64,000 nucleotides of DNA from Streptomyces sp. TBY4 (lineage in GTDB: Bacteria; Actinomycetota; Actinomycetes; Streptomycetales; Streptomycetaceae): NCBI RefSeq assembly GCF_024213195.1, contig NZ_JANAVF010000002.1, positions 62,001-126,000 on the forward strand. Direction: 5' to 3'. This document shows, in pieces, positions 1-7,743 of the stretch. The translations under genes were made by a program, and so were the position numbers. The notes beneath the pieces were generated by a model, which worked only from the letters and a program-made list of their open reading frames with translations, did not search any database and was not told the DNA's origin. Positions within the stretch are counted from its first letter, which is position 1. Each line of letters starts with the position of its first letter.

Positions 1-5
1 CCCCT

Positions 6-37
6 GCGGGGGCCCGGCTTCACCCCCGGGCCCCCGC
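6..37. terminator. GC-rich hairpin at window edge
   Basis: A perfect 12-bp stem (GCGGGGGCCCGG paired with CCGGGCCCCCGC) closes an 8-nt loop. It lies before the first gene and has no T-tract, which is common in high-GC actinobacteria. It is probably the terminator of a gene lying to the left of the window. Confidence 0.5.
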
Positions 38-101
38 CCCCCTCTCTCTCTTCTCGAACCTCTCCTCGCACTCCTCCCTGCCCGAAAGCGGTCAGTCACC
101 C

Positions 102-1409
102 ATGTCCAAGCGTCTGCTCCAGTCCACCGTCACCGCGGCCCTCGCCCTCGCCGCCGCGGTCATCACCCTCCCGCCGGCCGCCCAGGCGGCCGAGCGCCCC
201 GACTTCCAACTGCCCGCCTCCTGCGGGGAAACCTGGTCGGCCACCACGTACCCCAACCACAACCCCCAGTACTCGGTCGACCTGAACCACTACCCGGGTG
301 ACGACACGGGCCGCCCCGTGGTCGCCAGTGCCGGCGGAACGGTGTCGGTCGCGGGCAACAGCGAAGGCTGGGCCGGCATCCACGTACGGATCGATCACGG
401 CGGTGGCTGGACCACGCACTACGCGCACCTGTCCCGTACGGAGATATCCGCCGGTGCCACCGTCCAGGCCGGCCAGCTCATCGGCCGCGTCGGGAACACG
501 GGCAACTCCACCGGCGCACACCTGCACTTCGAACAGACACTGAACGGTGTGGGCCGGCCCCCCGTCTTCGACGGTGTGACGTACACGGGTGGCAGCCGTA
601 CGTTCACCAGCGCCAACTGCGGTTCCCCCGAGACGCCTTCGCCGGCTCCGGTGTCGGCGGTCGGGGACCTGACCGGTGACGGGAAGCCCGATGTACTGGC
701 CCGTGCCGGGACGGGCGACAAGACCCTGTGGATCTATCCGGGTCTGGGCAACGGCCACCTCGGGGCGCGGATCAACAACGGCGGCTGGGGGAGCATCGAC
801 CAGGTCGCGGGCATCGGCGACGTCACGGGCGACGGCAAGGCCGACGTCCTGGCGGTGGAGAAGTCGACCGGCAAGCTGTGGGTCTACCCCGGCCAGTCCA
901 ACGGCCACCTCGGGGCCCGCGTCGACAACGGCGGCGGCTGGAACACCATGCGCATCGCCGGCGCCCGCGATCTGAACGGCGACGGCCGGGGCGACCTGCT
1001 GGCCACCGAAGAGGCGACCGGCACGCTCTACCTCTACCCCGGTCAGGCCAACGGGCACTTCGGCACCCGCACCGCCATCGGTTCCAACTGGGACGCGATG
1101 AGCACCGTGTCCGGCACGGGGGACCTGAACGGTGACGGGAAGGGCGACGTCGTCGCCGTGGAGGAGGCCAGCGGCAAGCTCTTCTTCTACCCGGGCCTGG
1201 GCAACGGCCAGCTCGGCGCGCGCGTCGAGGCCGGTTCGGGCTGGGGCGTGATGTCGAGCGTGAGCGGCGCCGGTGACTACACCGGTGACGGGAAGGCCGA
1301 CATCGTGGCCCGCGAGAACGACGGGCACCTGTGGATCTACCCGGGCCTGGGCAACGGCCAGTTCGGCGCCCGCGTCGACAACGGCAGCGGCTGGAACTTC
1401 GACAACTGA
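102..1409 (+). CDS. Secreted M23-family peptidase with FG-GAP repeats
   Basis: A predicted exported zinc endopeptidase that would cut peptidoglycan cross-links. Residues 1-29 form a Sec signal peptide (basic start, Ala/Leu core, AQA cleavage site). The M23 domain covers about 40-175: H53 and D60 fit the first metal motif, H106-x-x-H109 the second, and H140-L-H142 the third. From about residue 190 to the end there are five FG-GAP/VCBS repeats, each with a D-x-[TN]-G-D-G-x-x-D loop likely to bind calcium, forming a propeller. Two similar secreted genes follow on the same strand, and the propeller is nearly identical at DNA level to that of the next gene. The start ATG is followed immediately by a good signal peptide, but its ribosome site is weak. 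The family call is secure; the exact bond cleaved is not known. Confidence 0.88.
   Translation: MSKRLLQSTVTAALALAAAVITLPPAAQAAERPDFQLPASCGETWSATTYPNHNPQYSVDLNHYPGDDTGRPVVASAGGTVSVAGNSEGWAGIHVRIDHGGGWTTHYAHLSRTEISAGATVQAGQLIGRVGNTGNSTGAHLHFEQTLNGVGRPPVFDGVTYTGGSRTFTSANCGSPETPSPAPVSAVGDLTGDGKPDVLARAGTGDKTLWIYPGLGNGHLGARINNGGWGSIDQVAGIGDVTGDGKADVLAVEKSTGKLWVYPGQSNGHLGARVDNGGGWNTMRIAGARDLNGDGRGDLLATEEATGTLYLYPGQANGHFGTRTAIGSNWDAMSTVSGTGDLNGDGKGDVVAVEEASGKLFFYPGLGNGQLGARVEAGSGWGVMSSVSGAGDYTGDGKADIVARENDGHLWIYPGLGNGQFGARVDNGSGWNFDN
1225..1400 (+). repeat. FG-GAP coding duplication, copy 1
   Basis: This 176-nt stretch matches 2594-2769 with only three mismatches (at 1319, 1335 and 1386); the first 94 nt are identical. 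It encodes the last propeller blades of two different wall enzymes, so it marks a recent duplication or gene conversion. Confidence 0.9.
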
Positions 1410-1417
1410 GCACGTCA

Positions 1418-1446
1418 CCGGGGCCCGGCCGCACGCCGGGCCCCGG
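1418..1446. terminator. Terminator hairpin after the M23 gene
   Basis: A perfect 12-bp stem CCGGGGCCCGGC / GCCGGGCCCCGG with a 5-nt loop begins nine bases after the stop codon. There is no T-tract. It should end the M23 transcript and separate it from the Rpf-like gene. Confidence 0.65.
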
Positions 1447-1541
1447 CCGGCCGGTCCCTTCCGGACCGGCCCCTTGCGAACCGGTCCCTTCCGTGACCGG
1501 CGCCGGGCCCCCACGGCTCACCCGTACGGCCCCGTGACGCC

Positions 1542-1582
1542 GCCCATCGAGCGTGCCCAACGGCCCATCGGGCGTGCCCAAC
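1542..1582 (+). repeat. Two tandem copies of a 21-bp unit
   Basis: GCCCATCG[A/G]GCGTGCCCAAC occurs twice with a 21-bp period and one mismatch, just upstream of the ribosome binding site of the Rpf-like gene. It could be a regulator site or a replication slip; the sequence does not decide. Confidence 0.6.
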
Positions 1583-1602
1583 CGTCCTAGGAGAACAGCA
1601 CG

Positions 1603-2778
1603 ATGACAGCACGACAGCTCCGCCCTCGATCTGCCGCCGCCCTCACGGCCGCGGCCCTGGCCCTCCTCACCACCGCGACCGCCCTCACCGGCGCGATCAA
1701 CGCGCCCACCGCCTCCGCCGCTTCCGTCGCCACGTGGGACAAGATGGCCGACTGCGAGGCGAGCGGAGACTGGAGCTACTACCGGGAAGGGCATGCCTAC
1801 ACCGGAGGCCTCCAGTTCGACGACGCCACCTGGCGGGCCTACGGCGGCGCCCAGTACGCGCCCCGTGCCTATCAGGCGACGAAGATGCAGCAGATACTCA
1901 TCGCGGAGAAGGTGCTCGACGGCCCGCAGGGCGAGGGGGCCTGGCCCAACTGCTCCAAGCTGTACCACCCCGCCGCCGACCCGGCGGATCCCTACCCCGA
2001 CACCCCGGAAGCGGGCCCCGTCTCCGCGGTCGGCGACCTCACCGGCGACGGCCGCCCCGACCTCCTGGCCCGGGCGGCCTCGGGCAACGGCACCCTGTGG
2101 ATCTACCCGGGTGCCGGAGCCGGCCGCTTCGGCGCCCGCGTCGACAACGGCGGCTGGTCCGCCATGGCGCAGGTCACCGGCGTCGGAGACGTGACCGGCG
2201 ACGGCAAGGCCGATGTGGCGGCCGTCGAGGGCACCACCGGCAAGCTGTGGATCTACGCCGGCCAGTCCAACGGCCACCTCGGCGCCCGCGTCGACAACGG
2301 CGGCGGCTGGGGCGGGATCCGCATCGCGGGCAGCCGTGACCTGACGGGAGACGGCCGGGGCGACCTGCTGGCCGTGGAGAAGTCCACCGGAAACCTCTGG
2401 GTCTACCCGGGCCAGACGAACGGCCACTTCGGAGCCCGCATCGAGGCCGGTACGAACTGGGACGCGATGAGCACCGTCGGAGGAGCCGGCGACCTGAACG
2501 GTGATGGCAAGGGCGACGTCGTCGCGGTCGAGGCCGGTTCGGGGAAGCTGTTCACCTACCCGGGCCTGGGCAACGGGCGGCTGGGGGCCCGTATCGAGGC
2601 CGGTTCGGGCTGGGGCGTGATGTCGAGCGTGAGCGGCGCCGGTGACTACACCGGTGACGGGAAGGCCGACATCGTGGCCCGCGAGAAGGACGGGCACCTG
2701 TGGGTCTACCCGGGCCTGGGCAACGGCCAGTTCGGCGCCCGCGTCGACAACGGCGGCGGCTGGAACTTCACCCCGTGA
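1603..2778 (+). CDS. Rpf-type transglycosylase-like protein with FG-GAP repeats
   Basis: A predicted secreted muralytic enzyme of the resuscitation-promoting-factor type, acting on cell-wall glycan. Residues 1-40 are a long signal peptide. Residues 44-120 match the Rpf/lysozyme-like domain: WDKMADCEASGDW carries the catalytic Glu (E52), C51 and C117 should form the family disulfide, and GGLQF plus QYAPRA are typical. About 135-391 hold five FG-GAP repeats with D-x-[TN]-G-D-G-x-x-D loops. Classical Rpf proteins carry LysM or G5 domains; here a propeller takes that place. The ribosome site TAGGAGAACAGCACG before ATG supports the start. It overlaps the next gene by four bases (GTGA), so translation of the two is probably coupled. 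I saw no c-di-AMP (ydaO) riboswitch in the leader. Confidence 0.88.
   Translation: MTARQLRPRSAAALTAAALALLTTATALTGAINAPTASAASVATWDKMADCEASGDWSYYREGHAYTGGLQFDDATWRAYGGAQYAPRAYQATKMQQILIAEKVLDGPQGEGAWPNCSKLYHPAADPADPYPDTPEAGPVSAVGDLTGDGRPDLLARAASGNGTLWIYPGAGAGRFGARVDNGGWSAMAQVTGVGDVTGDGKADVAAVEGTTGKLWIYAGQSNGHLGARVDNGGGWGGIRIAGSRDLTGDGRGDLLAVEKSTGNLWVYPGQTNGHFGARIEAGTNWDAMSTVGGAGDLNGDGKGDVVAVEAGSGKLFTYPGLGNGRLGARIEAGSGWGVMSSVSGAGDYTGDGKADIVAREKDGHLWVYPGLGNGQFGARVDNGGGWNFTP
2594..2769 (+). repeat. FG-GAP coding duplication, copy 2
   Basis: This is the partner of 1225-1400, 173 of 176 nt identical, offset by 1369 bp on the same strand. Direct repeats this long can recombine and delete the intervening part, fusing the M23 N-domain to the end of the Rpf-like gene. 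Confidence 0.9.
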
Positions 2779-4838
2779 GCGCCCACCCGCCCACGACCAG
2801 GGCTCAAACGACCTCGACCTCGACCTCGACCGCGACCACGACGGCGCCGCGCCGGTCCCGTTCCCCCCGGCGCACCCGGGCCACGGCCCTCGCGGCCCTC
2901 GGCACCCTCCTGTGCGCCGTCGCCGGCATCCTGACCGCCTTTCCCGCCACCGCGGCCGTCCCCCACGTCGCCGACGCCTCGATCGCCACGCACAACGTGA
3001 TCACCAGGACCGCCACCACGGGGATGGGCCTCAAGGACCTCAGCCGCACCGACGAATCCAGGGTGGACGCCTACCCCGCCACCCACCCCGGCGTCACCCG
3101 CGCCACCCTCTCCGACGTGCTCGCAGACACGGCGAACACCACCCCCGCAAGGCCGCTGTGCCACACCACCCACATCGACGGAGCCCAGGGCTTCTGCTGG
3201 TCGGAGCCGGACGACGCCACCACGCAGTGGTATCCGCAAGGGGTCACGCACGGCACCGTGGGAAGCCGCAAAGCCGTTCTGACCAGCTGGTACGGGCCGG
3301 GCGGCACCGAGCGCATCAGCGTCGCCGACGCCACGAACCCGTCCGCCGTCCGCTACCGGAACGTCCAACTCGTCGCCCTCACCGCGGACGGCAGCGGCTA
3401 CACCGCGATCCGCGACGGCCACGCCAACGGAGTCGTCTGGGCCGGCACCCGCCTCTACGTCGCCAGCATCGGAAGCTCGCTGGACGTGTTCGACACCACC
3501 AGGATCTGGCGCACGGACTCCGGTACGTACGTACTGCCCCGGGTCGGCAGTTACGCGTACACGGGCGCCGGAACCGGCTGCGGCACCTACGCGCCCGCTT
3601 CGCTGCCCCAGCGCCCCTGCATCTCCGCGCTCTCGCTCGACCTGTCGGGGGCCGACCCGGCCCTGGTCACCGCGGAGATGGACCCCGGGAACGTGGGCGA
3701 CCGCTTCGACCGGTCCGCGTCACCCGTCGTGCGCTGGCCCATCGACCCCACGACCGGGGTGCTGAAGGCCACCGCCGGCGTCGTTCCGGCACGGGACGCG
3801 TACCGCTCACCCATCGGGGGCATCCAGGGCGTGGCCATGAACAACGGCCGGTTCGTCCTCTCGGCGCCCTGCCCCGAATACGTCGACGGCGGAGCCACGC
3901 ACCTTCCGAGCTGCCTCTACCAGGGCGCGCCGGACGAGCCGGTATGGCTGATGACGCGCACCGGGATCTACACCCAGAACCTCTCCTACCGGCCCGACAC
4001 CGGGGAGCTGTGGATGGTCAACGAGCGTCCGGGAGACCGCATGGCCTACCGCACCACCTGGCCGGCCGCCCCCACCCCCGCCGGCATGGTCCACCTCACC
4101 GCCGCGGACTTCACCGGGGAGGGCCGGGCGGACGTCGTCGGCGTAGAGGCGGCCACGGGCAAACTGTGGCTCTACCCGGGCAACGGCGACGGTTCCCTCG
4201 GTGCGCGCACACAGATCGGCGTCGGCTGGGGCACCATGGCCAAGCTGGCGGCCGGCGATCTCACCGGTGACGGCAAGGCCGACCTGATCGCCGTGGAGAA
4301 GGCGACCGGCACGCTCCAGCTGTACCCGGGCAACGGCCAGGGCACCCTGGGCGCGCGGTCGCAGATCGGCACAGCCTGGGGAGGCAAGCGGGACCTGACC
4401 GTGATCGACTTCGACCGCAACGGCAGGCCCGACCTGCTCGCGATCACCCCGGAGGGTGCCCTGATGGCCCACCCCGGCAACGGGAACGGCACGCTGGCCC
4501 CTCCGTCCCCGATCGGATCCGGCTGGGACACCATGAACGAACTCACCGCCCCCGGCGATATGACCGGCGACGGCAGGGCCGACCTCGTGGCCGTCGACCG
4601 CCAGGGCCTGCTGTGGGCCTACCCCGGCAACGGCACCGGCGGATTCGGCGACCGCACCCAGATGGGCAGCAGCTGGCAGGTCATGCGCCAGCTCGCCGGC
4701 GCCGACTTCAACGCGGACGGCAAGGGCGACATCATCACGGTCCAGGCCACCGCCACCACCGGCGGCCCCCTCTACCTCTATCCGGGAACAGCCACGACCA
4801 CCCTGGGCCCACGGATCCAGATCGGCTCGAACTGGTAA
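2775..4838 (+). CDS. Secreted FG-GAP repeat protein, unknown N-domain
   Basis: An exported protein of 687 residues. I choose the GTG that overlaps the previous stop (GTGA); an in-frame extension further upstream would run inside the Rpf-like gene and lacks a signal peptide. The start has a Thr/Ser-rich n-region encoded by an ACCTCG microsatellite, then an arginine cluster and a hydrophobic core ending at PATAA. Residues about 60-430 match no family I recognise; this part has several cysteines suited to disulfides and no obvious catalytic motif. About 435-687 carry five FG-GAP repeats, two with altered loops (DFDRNGRPD, DFNADGKGD). Position and shared propeller suggest it works with the two wall enzymes upstream, perhaps by binding a polymer or calcium-rich surface. 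Its activity is unknown. Confidence 0.82.
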   Translation: MSAHPPTTRAQTTSTSTSTATTTAPRRSRSPRRTRATALAALGTLLCAVAGILTAFPATAAVPHVADASIATHNVITRTATTGMGLKDLSRTDESRVDAYPATHPGVTRATLSDVLADTANTTPARPLCHTTHIDGAQGFCWSEPDDATTQWYPQGVTHGTVGSRKAVLTSWYGPGGTERISVADATNPSAVRYRNVQLVALTADGSGYTAIRDGHANGVVWAGTRLYVASIGSSLDVFDTTRIWRTDSGTYVLPRVGSYAYTGAGTGCGTYAPASLPQRPCISALSLDLSGADPALVTAEMDPGNVGDRFDRSASPVVRWPIDPTTGVLKATAGVVPARDAYRSPIGGIQGVAMNNGRFVLSAPCPEYVDGGATHLPSCLYQGAPDEPVWLMTRTGIYTQNLSYRPDTGELWMVNERPGDRMAYRTTWPAAPTPAGMVHLTAADFTGEGRADVVGVEAATGKLWLYPGNGDGSLGARTQIGVGWGTMAKLAAGDLTGDGKADLIAVEKATGTLQLYPGNGQGTLGARSQIGTAWGGKRDLTVIDFDRNGRPDLLAITPEGALMAHPGNGNGTLAPPSPIGSGWDTMNELTAPGDMTGDGRADLVAVDRQGLLWAYPGNGTGGFGDRTQMGSSWQVMRQLAGADFNADGKGDIITVQATATTGGPLYLYPGTATTTLGPRIQIGSNW

Positions 4839-4880
4839 CTGCGTTCCTCTCACGGTTGACCCGGGACAGCCCAATCGAGT

Positions 4881-4909
4881 GCCATAAGTCGGTTAATATC
4901 CGACTTGGC
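4881..4909. promoter_or_regulatory. AT-centred inverted repeat before the CPBP gene
   Basis: AAGTCGG (4886-4892) and CCGACTT (4900-4906) are a perfect inverted repeat around TTAATAT; outer GCCA/TGGC extends it with one bulged base. The AT core stands out in this GC-rich DNA and could be a -10 element covered by a dimeric repressor. It is about 65 bp upstream of the CPBP start. Confidence 0.5.
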
Positions 4910-4975
4910 ATCGGTTTGGGGGAGAGGGTCTGACTGTCCCCGACGGCGCCGGAGTCGTCGTCGAAGGGAATGCGC

Positions 4976-5785
4976 ATGTACGAGACGGAGCCGGTCGCGA
5001 GGCCGGGGCGGAAGCTGACCTGGCCGTGGTTCCTGGCCGTGGTCGTGGCCTATGTCGCGGTGCTGAAGCTGGCCGGGCTCCTGGTCGGGGTGGACACCTC
5101 GGGATCGGACAGCCAGTTCCCGACGACCGCGGCGGTGATCCGCAACGGGCTGCTCCCGATCGGCCTGTCGGTGGTGTTCGCGGCGGCGGTGGTCACCTGG
5201 CTCGGCTGGTGGGGCGAGGTGATGCGGTACCGGGTGCCGGTGCGGCGGTGGGTGTGGTTCGTGCCGGTCTCGATGCTGGCGGTCGCGCTGCTGGGCGTGA
5301 ACTACCCGAACCTGGCCGCCCAGAAGGCCTCCCTGGTCCTGGCGTTGGCGGCCATGGCGGCCTGTGTCGGGATCGCGGAGGAGCTGATGTTCCGCGGGAT
5401 CGGCGTCCAGGTCTTCCGGCGGGCCGGCTTCAGCGAGGGCAAGGTCGCCCTGTACTCGTCGGTGATCTTCGGGCTCGTCCACGTCAGCAACGCGTTCGGC
5501 GAAGGCTCGCAGGCCCTCGTACAGGCGGCCGTCGTGTCGACGTCCGGGTACTTCTTCTACCTGTGCCTGCGGGCCGGCGGCACCCTCCTGCTGCCGATGG
5601 CCGTGCACGGCCTGTGGGACTTCGGGCTCATCTCGAACTCCGTCGGCCAGGACCCGAAGCTCTCCGCCGGCATGGTCCTGCCGATCCTCCTCCAGGTGGT
5701 GCTGATCGTCCTCCTGCTCATCAGGCACCGCTCGATCGACCCCGCCACCCGGCCGACGCCCGCATCCACCGTCCCGCCGATGTGA
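4976..5785 (+). CDS. CPBP-family intramembrane metalloprotease
   Basis: A polytopic membrane protein of the CAAX-protease/bacteriocin-processing (CPBP, Abi) family, thought to cut substrates inside the membrane. Around seven or eight hydrophobic segments are visible. Signature motifs are present: EELMFRG (E135, E136, R140), HVSN with H169, and HGLWDF with H211. An ATG six bases upstream is also possible, but GAAGGGA at 4963-4969 sits only 0-1 nt from that codon and 6 nt from this one, so the second ATG is preferred. It stands alone, with a palindrome in its leader that suggests its own regulator. The substrate cannot be told from sequence. Confidence 0.85.
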   Translation: MYETEPVARPGRKLTWPWFLAVVVAYVAVLKLAGLLVGVDTSGSDSQFPTTAAVIRNGLLPIGLSVVFAAAVVTWLGWWGEVMRYRVPVRRWVWFVPVSMLAVALLGVNYPNLAAQKASLVLALAAMAACVGIAEELMFRGIGVQVFRRAGFSEGKVALYSSVIFGLVHVSNAFGEGSQALVQAAVVSTSGYFFYLCLRAGGTLLLPMAVHGLWDFGLISNSVGQDPKLSAGMVLPILLQVVLIVLLLIRHRSIDPATRPTPASTVPPM

Positions 5786-5919
5786 CGGTCGCAGGACACC
5801 GTGTTCAACGTTCGCCCGCCGACACCGGCACCGCAGTCGATGACACGGAGACACAGGGACAGGGGGGAGTACGGGCGAGGCGGAGGCCGGGCCACGACGG
5901 TGCTTCTGCGCCGTCCGGT

Positions 5920-6492
5920 TCAGCGCTGGCTGTTCAGGAAGCCGATGGCGGCCGCTCCCCACCAGGCGGCCTGCGACACGGAGGCCGTCAGGGCACCACG
6001 GACCATCAGCGAGCGGGGAACGGTGACGCCGTCGGTGGCGGCGAGCCGGCGGTGCAGGGCGGAGGCCTGGACGCCGTTGAGCGAGAGCACCAGGACCAGA
6101 CCGAGCTTCACGCACGTCAGGGGCGAACTGAGATCGGGGTGGAGGAAGGCGCCGCTGAAGAGCAGGCCCCCCAGGCCGGCCCACACGGGCACGTGCAGCG
6201 GAGCAGTGAAGTCGAGCACCTCACTGAGGGTCTTGCGGCCCGTGATCCACAGGGCGCCGTAGTAGTCGATGGCGAGGACCGCACCGAAGCCCAGCACCAG
6301 CGAGGCGAGGTGCACGAACAGGGCCGCGGTGTGAAGGGTCGTGTCCGCCTTCAGGTGCAGGGCGATCCACGTCGTGGCTGCCCAGCCGAGGAACACCGCG
6401 AGGGACGCCGCCGTGGTTCCGCACCAGCCGGGGAGCCGGAGAAGCTCTGCCTCCCGTCTTCGCGGGGTTGCGGTGACATCGGCGGCGGACAT
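5920..6492 (-). CDS. Integral membrane protein of unknown function
   Basis: A 190-residue protein with about five hydrophobic segments (around residues 25-45, 55-78, 95-115, 122-145 and 165-185). A His/Asp-bearing stretch (HLASLVLGFGAVLAIDYYGALW) and a conserved-looking GVQASALHRR loop are its most distinctive parts. No signal peptide or enzyme motif is visible, and I do not recognise a named family. Upstream on its own strand come a GC-rich palindrome and then a good DmdR/IdeR-like iron box 55 nt from the start, so iron-dependent repression is likely. It is divergent from the membrane/CopC gene block, which suggests metal or cytochrome-oxidase physiology; that is inference from position. Confidence 0.75.
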   Translation of the reverse strand: MSAADVTATPRRREAELLRLPGWCGTTAASLAVFLGWAATTWIALHLKADTTLHTAALFVHLASLVLGFGAVLAIDYYGALWITGRKTLSEVLDFTAPLHVPVWAGLGGLLFSGAFLHPDLSSPLTCVKLGLVLVLSLNGVQASALHRRLAATDGVTVPRSLMVRGALTASVSQAAWWGAAAIGFLNSQR

Positions 6493-6512
6493 TGCTGCTC
6501 CAGGGTTCCGTA

Positions 6513-6534
6513 AATGGGGGGTACTGCCCCCATT
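6513..6534. promoter_or_regulatory. Palindrome AATGGGGG-N6-CCCCCATT
   Basis: Perfect 8-bp arms flank GTACTG, 21 bases upstream of the divergent membrane-protein gene on the minus strand. G/C-tract palindromes of this size are used by metal sensors such as CsoR, but the arm order here is not the usual CsoR one. It may bind a repressor or form a hairpin in the leader RNA. Confidence 0.5.
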
Positions 6535-6546
6535 CAGGGAGCGAGC

Positions 6547-6565
6547 GAAGGTAAGGCTGACCTAA
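6547..6565 (-). promoter_or_regulatory. DmdR/IdeR-type iron box
   Basis: Read on the minus strand the 19-mer is TTAGGTCAGCCTTACCTTC. Compared with the actinobacterial iron-box consensus TTAGGTTAGSCTAACCTAA it matches at about 15 of 19 positions, including the whole TTAGGT half and the ACCT core of the other half. It lies 55 nt upstream of the minus-strand membrane-protein start, a fitting place for Fe2+-dependent repression. Confidence 0.6.
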
Positions 6566-6819
6566 GTGTCCGCGGTCGTCAAGGCGGCCGTCCGCCCAGT
6601 GGGCACGGTCCTGTCAGGCCAAGGCCCGTGCCCTCCCGTGGGGCGGTGGCAGGCATTCCGGTTGGGGCGGGCAGCGGCCCGGCCTCCCGGGCTCCGGGGG
6701 CCGAACCGGATCCGGGTGCGGGCAGGCCGGAGTGACCGGGATACCCTGCCGGTGGTCCTCGGACCCTGCGCGAGTCGCGGGGTCGCCCCCGGAACACCTC
6801 CCCGAAAGCGCAGCAGCCC

Positions 6820-7494
6820 ATGTCCGCCACCCTCGTATCGCGGCCGCCTTCACCGGCCCGCGGAATGGTGCGCGGTCTACGGGCCGGCGCCCTGGCGGCG
6901 TTGTGCGTCCTGCTGCCGCTGGCGGGCCACCTCCTCGCGCAGGGGCACATGCCCCGGTGGGCGCTGCTGCTGGGAATGGCCGCGATCGCCGTGCCCAGTG
7001 CGGTGCTGCTGACCCGGCACAAGCTCTCCGACACCCAGCTCATGGCGGCCTTGGCCGGTGCCCAACTGGCGTACCACGCGGCGTACTCGCTGCCGGGGGC
7101 CTGCGCGGCGGCGACCGGTTCGCGGGACCCCATGGCGCTGGTCGAACACGCCTCGGCGGCGGGTGTCCCGCCGGAGGTCTTCTTCGCCGGGCACCTGGTC
7201 ATGCTGGTGCTCGCCGCGCACCTGTTCGGGCTCACGGAACGGCTGCTGTGGCGCGGCAAGCCCGTCCTCGAGGCGCTGCGCGCCCTGCTGGTGTTCGTCT
7301 GGCCGCTGCTGCCCGCGGGCAACGGGCCGAAGGCAGCCCTGCGGGATCTGGAGCCGGGCGCGGCGCCGCCGTCCGCGATCGTGGTCCGGCTGCACGCCGG
7401 ACGGGCACCGCCGCTGTCCGGGCGCGCCGTGCTGTGGCGTGCCCCTCTCCCGACGACCGGGCTGACGTCCGGCGGAGGTTTCTGCGCGGCCTAG
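6820..7494 (+). CDS. His-rich integral membrane protein beside copC
   Basis: A 224-residue protein with about five hydrophobic segments in its first 160 residues and a polar Pro/Gly-rich tail. Histidines near membrane boundaries (AGHLLAQGH, YHAAYS, FFAGHLVMLVLAAH) could bind metal or heme. I do not recognise a named family. Its place just before copC and copD-ctaG, same strand, suggests a copper or cytochrome-oxidase role; this is inference. The TAG stop lies within the CTAG end of an inverted-repeat element, so the last codons may have been changed by that insertion. The start has only a weak ribosome site; an in-frame ATG at 6865 is an alternative. Confidence 0.72.
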   Translation: MSATLVSRPPSPARGMVRGLRAGALAALCVLLPLAGHLLAQGHMPRWALLLGMAAIAVPSAVLLTRHKLSDTQLMAALAGAQLAYHAAYSLPGACAAATGSRDPMALVEHASAAGVPPEVFFAGHLVMLVLAAHLFGLTERLLWRGKPVLEALRALLVFVWPLLPAGNGPKAALRDLEPGAAPPSAIVVRLHAGRAPPLSGRAVLWRAPLPTTGLTSGGGFCAA

Positions 7495-7659
7495 GCCGTC
7501 TCTTTCGGATCTTGCCGGGCCCGCGGCGTCTGGCACCGCGCCTGGCCGCACTGCCAGGGCAACCGAGTACGTCCAGTACGCGGACGCCCCGACAGCACGG
7601 CCAGGCACGGCGCCAGACGCCGCGGGCTCGGCCGACAAGATCCGAAAGAGACGGCCTAG
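7491..7659. mobile_element. 169-bp CTAG-bounded quasi-palindromic element (MITE-like)
   Basis: Both ends read CTAGGCCGTCTCTTTCGG inward, 24 bp identical as terminal inverted repeats. The inner part is also near-palindromic (GCGGCGTCTGGC/GCCAGACGCCGC, CCTGGCCG/CGGCCAGG), so the whole unit can fold into one long hairpin. It has no coding capacity. A shortened relative lies at 27909-27968. CTAG at both ends may be a target duplication, as for some IS5-family elements, or part of the repeats. The first CTAG supplies the stop codon of the upstream gene, and the hairpin probably also ends its transcript. Confidence 0.75.
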
Positions 7660-7743
7660 CGGCCCGGCGGAGGGGCCGTCCGCGGGCGGCGGCGTGTCCT
7701 GCTCCGGCTGGTCCGGGGACCACAGAGAGACCTCTCCCTTCCC

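Larger units (their letters stand above)
6493..6819. other. Divergent intergenic control region
   Basis: This 327-bp gap between two divergent membrane-protein genes holds no convincing gene. It contains the AATGGGGG/CCCCCATT palindrome, the iron box, and a further GC hairpin GGGCACGG (6601-6608) / CCGTGCCC (6626-6633). The stretch from 6640 to the next start is GC-rich without clear promoter elements. I compared it with cobalamin-riboswitch signatures and found no convincing match. Confidence 0.6.

Noticed and set aside
1410..1602. Possible ydaO (c-di-AMP) riboswitch, often found before Streptomyces rpf genes
   Set aside because: The leader is filled by a terminator hairpin and short repeats; conserved ydaO core motifs are not visible.
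96..2697. Long minus-strand frames with a repeated VGLPVT-like pattern
   Set aside because: The repeat is only the mirror of the FG-GAP coding repeats on the plus strand; no start site or domain supports it.
6720..6819. Structured leader that might be a cobalamin riboswitch
   Set aside because: No B12-box-like GCCACTG element or conserved core could be found on either strand.
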